Shown piece by piece: positions 58,495 to 64,000 of a stretch of DNA of 64,000 nucleotides. A program made the position numbers and the translations under genes. Source of the DNA: an uncultured Pelagibacteraceae bacterium (GTDB taxonomy: Bacteria; Pseudomonadota; Alphaproteobacteria; Pelagibacterales; Pelagibacteraceae). The notes under the pieces were generated by a model, which was given only the letters and a program-made list of their open reading frames with translations, did not search any database and was not told the origin of the DNA. The stretch is taken from positions 27,315-91,314 of the forward strand of contig CABYYJ010000006.1 in the NCBI GenBank assembly GCA_902523185.1, read 5' to 3'. The first letter of the stretch is position 1. Each line of letters begins with the position of its first letter.

Positions 58495-58835
58495 TGAATA
58501 ACCTCTAATTCTTCAATAACTTCAATAATTTTACCTTGAACAATTTTAGCATTTACTCTTGAGCACTTGTAAAATGCCGATGAGTTATTCTCAGCATTTT
58601 CTTTTAAATTTAGACACTCAGATCTAGATGCGGTGTATAGGTGTTCTTTTAACTTTAATGGCTCTCCAAAATACATCATAAGTGCTATTACTTCCCCTTC
58701 TACATCTCCGCCAGATTTTACTTTAATGTCTACAGCTCTATTTCCAACCCCAATCTCAAAATCTCTAAATGCTGTGTATCCTTTGTACAACACAAAGAGT
58801 CCAATAAGAATGAAAAAAATTTTAACTTTACTCAT
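58491..58835 (-). CDS. hypothetical membrane-anchored protein in the his operon
   Basis: A 114-residue protein with an N-terminal hydrophobic anchor (residues 5-20, IFFILIGLFVLYKGY) and a soluble remainder with two cysteines (about 79 and 91). I do not recognise a family. It lies between hisE and hinT, and overlaps hinT by 4 bases. Its upstream 7-base gap and downstream overlap support cotranscription. An envelope-located role is the only inference supportable. Confidence 0.6.
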   Translation of the reverse strand: MSKVKIFFILIGLFVLYKGYTAFRDFEIGVGNRAVDIKVKSGGDVEGEVIALMMYFGEPLKLKEHLYTASRSECLNLKENAENNSSAFYKCSRVNAKIVQGKIIEVIEELEVIQ

Positions 58836-58842
58836 TTTAATA

Positions 58843-59115
58843 CTACTTTTTTCTATTATCCAGCTCTTTCATTACATCTTCAATTTTTATGTTGTTAGCC
58901 TCTAAGTAAACCATCAAATGATAAACCACATCAGCAGCTTCGTGTATCTTATTTGAATTTTTTTCCACAGATTCTATTAATTCACCTATTTCCTCTTTCA
59001 CTTTTGAAACACTTAGTTTTTTATCGTTCAAAAGTTTATTAGTGTAAGACTTATCTGGAGAAGAATTTTTTCTCTCTCTGATTGTTTTAATTAATTGTTC
59101 TAAGTTTTCAAACAT
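58843..59115 (-). CDS. hisE: phosphoribosyl-ATP pyrophosphatase HisE
   Basis: Second step of histidine synthesis. The 90-residue stand-alone all-alpha protein shows SYTNKLLNDKKLSVSKVKEEIGELIESV near 22-49 (two adjoining parts) with the metal-binding E-E-x-x-E pattern, and EAADVVYHLMVYLEANNI near 59. No fused HisI is present; hisI must be elsewhere. It begins one base from the hisF stop. Confidence 0.94.
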   Translation of the reverse strand: MFENLEQLIKTIRERKNSSPDKSYTNKLLNDKKLSVSKVKEEIGELIESVEKNSNKIHEAADVVYHLMVYLEANNIKIEDVMKELDNRKK

Positions 59116-59116
59116 T

Positions 59117-59875
59117 TTATAACCTTACCGATACATTTTTAGAATTCAAATATTCTTTAGCATCTTTGATTTTATATTCACCATAATGAAAGATAGAAGC
59201 CGCTAGAACTGCACTTGCTCCACCTTTAACTATGCCATCATATAAATGATCTAGAGTTCCAACCCCACCGGAAGCTATTACAGGAATATTGGTGTTATTC
59301 GTAATTGTTTTTAATAAATCAACGTCGTAACCGGATTTGGTGCCATCTTTATCCATTGAAGTTAATAAAATTTCTCCAGCTCCATTTTCTTCTACTTTTT
59401 TAGCAAACTCTACTGCATCTATACCAGTTTTATTTCTTCCACCGTACGTAAATACTTCCCATTTATTGTCTGAAACTTTTTTTGCATCGATCGCAACAAC
59501 AATGCATTGAGATCCAAATTTTTTTGAAGCTTCCTTAACGAACTCAACATTTTTTACAGCGGCAGTATTAATAGAAACTTTATCTGCACCCGCTAACAAT
59601 AAATCAGTAATATTTTGAATATTTCTAACTCCACCTCCAACTGTTAAAGGAACAAAACATTCTTTCGCAGTTTTTCTAACAATATCAATAATCGTTTCTC
59701 TATTTTCATTTGAAGCAGTAATATCAAGAAAACAAATCTCGTCAGCACCACCGTCACTATAAATTTTAGCTTGTTCTACTGGATCTCCAGCATCTTTTAA
59801 TTCAATAAAGTTAATACCTTTAACAACTCTCCCATCTTTAACATCAAGGCAAGGTATAATTCTATTTTTAAGCAT
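59117..59875 (-). CDS. hisF: imidazole glycerol phosphate synthase, cyclase subunit HisF
   Basis: Forms imidazole glycerol phosphate and AICAR with HisH. The 252-residue TIM barrel begins [16 protein letters not shown], with catalytic Asp in CLDVKDG and the second Asp in [13 protein letters not shown] near 127. TVGGGVRNI near 80 and [12 protein letters not shown] near 197 are phosphate loops. It overlaps hisA by 8 bases. Confidence 0.97.
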   Translation of the reverse strand: MLKNRIIPCLDVKDGRVVKGINFIELKDAGDPVEQAKIYSDGGADEICFLDITASNENRETIIDIVRKTAKECFVPLTVGGGVRNIQNITDLLLAGADKVSINTAAVKNVEFVKEASKKFGSQCIVVAIDAKKVSDNKWEVFTYGGRNKTGIDAVEFAKKVEENGAGEILLTSMDKDGTKSGYDVDLLKTITNNTNIPVIASGGVGTLDHLYDGIVKGGASAVLAASIFHYGEYKIKDAKEYLNSKNVSVRL

Positions 59876-60593
59876 TAATCTCCTTTGCTAGTTCATCAAG
59901 CTTAATGTCACCATCGTAAATAGCTTTACCAACAATTATACCTTCAATTTTTTTATTATTTAACTCTTTGGCTTTCTTAATATCATTTATTGAAGAAACA
60001 CCTCCTGAAATCACTACAGGACAGTTAGAAAACTCTGCAATTTTCACAGTCTCATCTAAGTTAGGGCTAGTTTTCATTCCGTCTCTATTTATGTCTGTAA
60101 AAATAATTCTGCTTACACCAAAATTATTTACTTCTTTTAAAAAATCTGTGGTTTTGATTTCTAGATTTTCTTTCCAGCCTGATACTGAAAGATTTCCATA
60201 TTTTGCATCTAAACCCAAAGCGATTTGACCTTTGAATTTTATGCAAGACTCTTTTAAAAATTCTTTATTTTTAATAGCACCACTTCCTAAAATTACTTTC
60301 TCAACACCAGTATCGAAATATTGTTTAATGCTATCGAGAGATCTAATACCACCACCTATTTCAACCTTCAAATCATATTTACTAACTATTTCTTTTATAA
60401 TATTTAAATTGACTGTTTTACCCGTTAAAGCTCCGTCTAGATCAACAATGTGTAAGTTTTTAAATCCATGATCTTTAAATTTTGCTGCTTGCTCAATGGG
60501 TGAAATTTCATATTCAGTTTTATTTTCGAAGTCACCTTTGATTAATCTTACGCATTTCTTATCTTTTATATCTATTGCAGGAAATATTTTCAT
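59868..60593 (-). CDS. hisA: ProFAR isomerase HisA
   Basis: Isomerises ProFAR to PRFAR. The 241-residue TIM barrel, related to HisF, has catalytic Asp in [14 protein letters not shown] near 8 and the second acidic residue in [14 protein letters not shown] near 127-140. [13 protein letters not shown] near 77 and [12 protein letters not shown] near 195 bind phosphate. It shares one base with the hisH end and overlaps hisF by 8. Confidence 0.97.
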   Translation of the reverse strand: MKIFPAIDIKDKKCVRLIKGDFENKTEYEISPIEQAAKFKDHGFKNLHIVDLDGALTGKTVNLNIIKEIVSKYDLKVEIGGGIRSLDSIKQYFDTGVEKVILGSGAIKNKEFLKESCIKFKGQIALGLDAKYGNLSVSGWKENLEIKTTDFLKEVNNFGVSRIIFTDINRDGMKTSPNLDETVKIAEFSNCPVVISGGVSSINDIKKAKELNNKKIEGIIVGKAIYDGDIKLDELAKEINA

Positions 60594-61219
60594 TATAATC
60601 TTAAAAAGTTATCAATCATCTTTAATCCTATTTTATCACTTTTCTCAGGGTGAAACTGTGTTCCAAATAAATTATCTTTCTCGACAGAACAGACTATTTC
60701 AGATGAGTAATCAGTTGTTGCTGAAATTACTGATTTATCATTTGGAATAAACTCGTAGCTGTGCACGAAATACATATGAGATTTGTTTTTTATATCTTTA
60801 AATATTTTACTTTCTTTTTGGATTTCAATTTCATTCCAACCAATGTGGGGAAGTTTAAATTTTCCTTTTTGATTATCAATTTTAGAAACTTTGCCAGGAA
60901 TCCAGCCTAATCCCTTTGTTTCTGCTTCCTCATACCCGATGTCTGCGAACATTTGTAAGCCTACACAAATTCCTAATAAAGGTTTCTTATTTGTAACTGC
61001 AAAATCTTTTAGTGTATCTACTAATCCAGAAATACTATTTAGAGAGTCTACACAGCTTTTAAATGATCCTTGTCCTGGTAAAACAATTTTGTCACTGGAT
61101 TTAATTTTTGTTATATCTGAAGTTACCTCAATACTAACTTTACCTTTAGCCACCTCTGTAAAAGAATTTATGACAGAGCTAATATTGCCCGATTGGTAGT
61201 CAACAATTGTGACGTTCAT
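60593..61219 (-). CDS. hisH: imidazole glycerol phosphate synthase, glutaminase subunit HisH
   Basis: Supplies ammonia to HisF from glutamine. I choose ATG 61219 (MNVTIVDYQSGN); the preceding TTG at 61222 is an alternative. The class I glutaminase triad is visible: the nucleophile Cys in LLGICVGLQMF near 83, and His and Glu in FGTQFHPEKSDKIG near 187-198. The oxyanion strand includes VLPGQGSF near 46. It is 5 bases after hisB. Confidence 0.96.
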   Translation of the reverse strand: MNVTIVDYQSGNISSVINSFTEVAKGKVSIEVTSDITKIKSSDKIVLPGQGSFKSCVDSLNSISGLVDTLKDFAVTNKKPLLGICVGLQMFADIGYEEAETKGLGWIPGKVSKIDNQKGKFKLPHIGWNEIEIQKESKIFKDIKNKSHMYFVHSYEFIPNDKSVISATTDYSSEIVCSVEKDNLFGTQFHPEKSDKIGLKMIDNFLRL

Positions 61220-61224
61220 CAATT

Positions 61225-61815
61225 TTAAATAGAGCCTTTTGTCGAAGGTATTGAGTTTTTAATTCTTTTATCAATCGCTAAAGCATCTTTTAATGATCTA
61301 GCTAAACCTTTGTAACACGACTCAATCTTGTGGTGACTATTTTCACCGTAAATATTTTCTATGTGTAAAGTAACTCCAGCTGATTGTGAAAATGCTTGGA
61401 ACCACTCTTTAAATAATTCTGTGTCCATCTCACCAAGTTTCTCAACCGATAGATTTACTTTCCAAATTAAATAAGGTCTATTCGATACATCTATTGAAAC
61501 TCGACTTAGAGTTTCATCCATAGGAATCATTGTTGATGCATATCGTGTAATTCCTTTTCGGTTGCCTGCTGCTTTTTTTATAGCTTCACCAATTGCTATA
61601 CCTGTATCCTCAGTAGTGTGGTGTAAATCTATATGCGTGTCACCTCTTGCTTTAACATCTAAGTCTATAAGGGAGTGCTTTGATAGTTGCTCCAACATGT
61701 GGTCTAAAAAACCTATTCCAGTTTTAATTTTATACTTTCCTTTTCCATCTAGATTAACCGCTACAGAAATACTGGTTTCTTTTGTTTTTCTAGTAATTTT
61801 TGCTTTTCTACTCAT
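61225..61815 (-). CDS. hisB: imidazoleglycerol-phosphate dehydratase HisB
   Basis: Dehydrates imidazole glycerol phosphate with manganese. The 196-residue protein is the single-domain form. Metal-binding clusters [18 protein letters not shown] near 35-52, [16 protein letters not shown] near 67 and [20 protein letters not shown] near 160 are present. It leads the leftward operon hisB-hisH-hisA-hisF-hisE. A possible promoter is TTGATA (61861-61866) with TATATC 17 bases away (61838-61843), on the minus strand. Confidence 0.97.
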   Translation of the reverse strand: MSRKAKITRKTKETSISVAVNLDGKGKYKIKTGIGFLDHMLEQLSKHSLIDLDVKARGDTHIDLHHTTEDTGIAIGEAIKKAAGNRKGITRYASTMIPMDETLSRVSIDVSNRPYLIWKVNLSVEKLGEMDTELFKEWFQAFSQSAGVTLHIENIYGENSHHKIESCYKGLARSLKDALAIDKRIKNSIPSTKGSI

Positions 61816-61837
61816 AAACTATGCCTGATTTACCTTT

Positions 61838-61866
61838 GATATATATTTAAATTGTCATTTTATCAA
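61838..61866 (-). promoter_or_regulatory. sigma-70-like promoter candidate for hisB
   Basis: TTGATA (61861-61866), 17 bases, TATATC (61838-61843) on the minus strand, ending 22 bases before the hisB start. The -35 matches TTGACA at 5 of 6 positions and the -10 at 4 of 6. In such AT-rich sequence this is modest evidence. Confidence 0.35.
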
Positions 61867-61875
61867 TAAATCACT

Positions 61876-61903
61876 ATTGAAGATCTCAAAATAATCTCCA
61901 CAT
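61876..61903 (+). promoter_or_regulatory. sigma-32-like promoter candidate for hslV
   Basis: ATTGAAG (61876-61882), 13 bases, CTCCACAT (61896-61903), ending 8 bases before hslV. It resembles the heat-shock consensus CTTGAAA-N13-CCCCATNT with two mismatches in the -10. The spacer length equals that of the dnaK promoter, and hslVU is a heat-shock operon in many bacteria. Confidence 0.45.
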
Positions 61904-61911
61904 ATAACTTC

Positions 61912-62451
61912 ATGAATACAGCTGAAAAATGGCACGGTACTACAATTGTCCTACTTAGAAAGGGCGGACAGACCATTGTAGCAGGCGATGGTCAAGTCAG
62001 TCTTGGTAATACAGTTTTAAAAAGCAAAGCCAAGAAGGTTAGAAAAATTGAGAGTAGAGGAGTAATCGCAGGATTTGCCGGCTCAACTGCAGACGCTCTA
62101 ACTTTATTTGAAAGACTCGAAGCAAAGTTAGAAAAGCATGCTGGCAACTTACAAAGAGCAGCTGTAGAGTTAGCTAAAGATTGGAGAAGTGATAAATTTT
62201 TAAGAAGATTAGAAGCATTAATGGCAGTAGCAGATAAAAATCACAGTTTTATAATTTCTGGAACTGGTGATGTTTTGGAACCAGAGGATGGAATTATTGG
62301 AATTGGATCTGGAGGAAACTATGCTCTTGCAGCAGCTAAAGTTTTAATTGAAACTGACATGAAAGCTGAAGAGATAGCAAAAAAAGCTTTAAAGGTTGCA
62401 TCAGACATTTGTGTATTCACGAACAATAACGTAACGATGGAAAAAATTTAA
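61912..62451 (+). CDS. hslV: ATP-dependent protease subunit HslV
   Basis: Proteolytic core of HslUV. The 179-residue proteasome-beta-like protein starts [15 protein letters not shown]; the N-terminal propeptide would be removed to expose Thr in [33 protein letters not shown] near 26-48 (two adjoining parts) and [18 protein letters not shown] near 130 are diagnostic. It is divergent from hisB and overlaps none; hslU follows directly. Confidence 0.96.
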   Translation: MNTAEKWHGTTIVLLRKGGQTIVAGDGQVSLGNTVLKSKAKKVRKIESRGVIAGFAGSTADALTLFERLEAKLEKHAGNLQRAAVELAKDWRSDKFLRRLEALMAVADKNHSFIISGTGDVLEPEDGIIGIGSGGNYALAAAKVLIETDMKAEEIAKKALKVASDICVFTNNNVTMEKI

Positions 62452-63828
62452 ATGTCAAAATCAAAAAAAGAAACAAATTTAAAACTTGTTAAAGGATCTA
62501 AAGCTGACAGCTCAAAGGTCAGCGCTCTTTCTCCAAGAGAAATAGTTTCAGAGCTAGATAGATATGTAATTGGTCAAAAAGAGGCAAAAAAAGCTGTGGC
62601 TGTTGCATTAAGAAACAGGTGGAGAAGACAGGCCCTTACTGATGAAATGAGAGACGAAGTATTACCAAAAAATATACTTATGATTGGTCCAACAGGAGTG
62701 GGTAAAACTGAAATTTCAAGAAGACTTTCGAAATTAGCTGAAGCACCTTTCATAAAAGTTGAAGCGACAAGATTTACTGAAGTAGGGTACGTGGGTAGAG
62801 ATGTTGAACAAATCGTTAGAGATTTGATTGAAATAGCTATAGCGATGGAAAGAGAAAGAAAAAGAAAAGAAGTTAAAGCTAAAGCTGAATTAAAGGCAGA
62901 AGAAAAGGTTTTAGATGCCTTAGTTGGTAATAAAGCAAGTGTTGCTACAAGAGAAAGTTTTAGAAAAAGATTAAGAAATGGTGACTTAGATAACAATGAA
63001 ATTGAGATTGAAGTTCAAGATAACTCCTCTGGTTTACAAAGTTTTGAGATACCTGGGATGCCTGGAGGAAATGTCGGTATGGTTAATTTGGGAGACATCC
63101 TAGGTAAGTCAATGGGCGGTAAAAAAGGTAAGAAAAAAAAGATGTCTGTTAAAGAGTCTCACGCAATTTTAGTAGCTCAAGAATCAGACAAAATGATCGA
63201 AGAAGATAAAATTATTAAGGAAGCAAAGAAAGCAACAGAAGAAAACGGAATTGTGTTTCTAGACGAAATAGATAAAGTTTCTGCAAGAAGCGATAGAGTC
63301 GGTGGAGACGTTTCTAGAGAAGGAGTTCAAAGAGATTTGTTGCCTCTGATTGAAGGTACAACTGTAAGTACTAAACACGGCCCAATAAAAACAGATCATA
63401 TTCTATTCATCGCTTCAGGAGCGTTTCAATTAGCAAAACCGTCTGATCTCTTGCCAGAGTTACAGGGAAGACTTCCTATAAGAGTAGAGCTAAATGCTCT
63501 TAATGAAGATGATTTTAAAAGAATCTTAAAAGAACCGGATAACAGTTTAATCAAACAATACAAAGCATTATTAAAGACTGAAGATGTTAATCTTGAATTT
63601 TCTGAAGATGGAATTGATATGCTTGCAAAGATTTCCGCAGAAGTAAATTCTTCAGTCGAAAATATTGGAGCCAGAAGACTTCATACTATAATTGAGAAAG
63701 TTTTAGACGATATAAGTTTTAATGCTACTGATAAAGCTGGAGAAAGTATTACCGTTGATAAAAAATTTGTTAAAGATAACTTGGGTAATCTAGTTAAAGA
63801 CACAGACCTTTCTAAATTTATACTATAA
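62452..63828 (+). CDS. hslU: ATP-dependent protease ATPase subunit HslU
   Basis: AAA+ unfoldase that feeds HslV. The 458 residues contain [20 protein letters not shown] near 26-45, Walker [15 protein letters not shown] near 80, the pore motif region [18 protein letters not shown] near 106, Walker [13 protein letters not shown] near 264, and sensor-2 [12 protein letters not shown] near 402. It begins on the base after the hslV stop, and its stop overlaps the convergent Smr gene by 3 bases or fewer. Confidence 0.97.
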   Translation: MSKSKKETNLKLVKGSKADSSKVSALSPREIVSELDRYVIGQKEAKKAVAVALRNRWRRQALTDEMRDEVLPKNILMIGPTGVGKTEISRRLSKLAEAPFIKVEATRFTEVGYVGRDVEQIVRDLIEIAIAMERERKRKEVKAKAELKAEEKVLDALVGNKASVATRESFRKRLRNGDLDNNEIEIEVQDNSSGLQSFEIPGMPGGNVGMVNLGDILGKSMGGKKGKKKKMSVKESHAILVAQESDKMIEEDKIIKEAKKATEENGIVFLDEIDKVSARSDRVGGDVSREGVQRDLLPLIEGTTVSTKHGPIKTDHILFIASGAFQLAKPSDLLPELQGRLPIRVELNALNEDDFKRILKEPDNSLIKQYKALLKTEDVNLEFSEDGIDMLAKISAEVNSSVENIGARRLHTIIEKVLDDISFNATDKAGESITVDKKFVKDNLGNLVKDTDLSKFIL

Positions 63829-64000
63829 ATTTTTTAGCTTAATTATTATTGCTCCTTCACCGCCATCCTTAATCTTCGCATCTTGTATTGAAACAATTAG
63901 TGAACTCAATTCTTGGTCAGAATTGATGAATTCAGGAACAGAATATTTTAATCTTCCAAGATCCTTGGAAATATAAATATCTTTATCATTTGTGGAGTGT
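63823..64000 (-). CDS. Smr-domain protein, C-terminal part, truncated by the window edge
   Basis: The last 58 codons of a gene entering from the right. On the minus strand the frame reads [17 protein letters not shown] near the middle and [15 protein letters not shown] at the end, with stop at 63823-63825. The GGEGA-I/L-x-V/I-x-L end is the hallmark of the Smr domain found in MutS2 and small stand-alone Smr proteins. Alphaproteobacteria commonly place an Smr gene beside hslU. The N-terminal part lies outside the window. Confidence 0.75.
   Translation of the reverse strand, partial: HSTNDKDIYISKDLGRLKYSVPEFINSDQELSSLIVSIQDAKIKDGGEGAIIIKLKNL

Overview
This window is a dense, AT-rich (about 70% A+T by eye) alphaproteobacterial chromosome segment. 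Very short or overlapping intergenic spaces, lysine-rich proteins, small gene sizes and alphaproteobacterial synteny blocks point to a streamlined SAR11/Pelagibacter-like marine bacterium. I assign this by gene content and style, not by a database match. There are no rRNA, tRNA, CRISPR or insertion sequence signals, and no stretch above 300 bases without a gene.

Layout. 1-2027: end of coaBC, dut, a MoeB/ThiF-type E1-like enzyme and a secreted SH3 protein. 2029-8130: an iron/peroxide block read leftward (irr, katG, a 2-oxoglutarate oxygenase, a DUF2061 membrane protein) next to the unsaturated fatty acid operon fabA-fabB-fabI read rightward. Two 17-bp Irr (ICE-type) boxes lie at the katG and irr/fabA promoters. 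8123-9858: a divergent deacetylase/acetyltransferase pair. 9860-28366: a long leftward series containing murJ-trpS-nfuA-bax-like, tsaB-fur-miaB-phoH-ybeY-lnt-metK and nusA-infB-rbfA-rpsO-pnp. This is the standard alphaproteobacterial order with several usual members missing. 28437-33843: malic enzyme, a BON lipoprotein, rsmI, an LpoA/LppC-like protein and rdgB. 33886-40147: grpE-dnaK-dnaJ with a heat-shock-like promoter at dnaK, then a small membrane protein, dapB, nth and a PfkB-type kinase. 40192-43638: a tiny ArfA-like ribosome rescue factor, a degenerate response regulator, an L,D-transpeptidase-like protein, yggS, a ThiE-like remnant and the major porin. 43807-57635: DUF3576-leuS-lptE-holA, facing ubiH-mnmE-mnmG-rsmG-parA-parB, with two parS-like sites inside rsmG, then ftsK-lolA. 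57632-63823: leftward hisBHAFE with hinT and a GNAT gene, then rightward hslVU, and the end of an Smr-domain gene.

Most of the window is housekeeping. The less ordinary points are: (i) the paired Irr boxes placing katG, irr and probably fabA under one iron/heme switch; (ii) an ArfA-like gene of only 30-36 codons coupled to a response regulator; (iii) parS-like sites in rsmG, suggesting an origin-proximal location; (iv) matching heat-shock-type promoters at dnaK and hslV; (v) a terminator-like hairpin touching the nusA Shine-Dalgarno; and (vi) several gene pairs whose opposing start codons touch, nearly touch or overlap.
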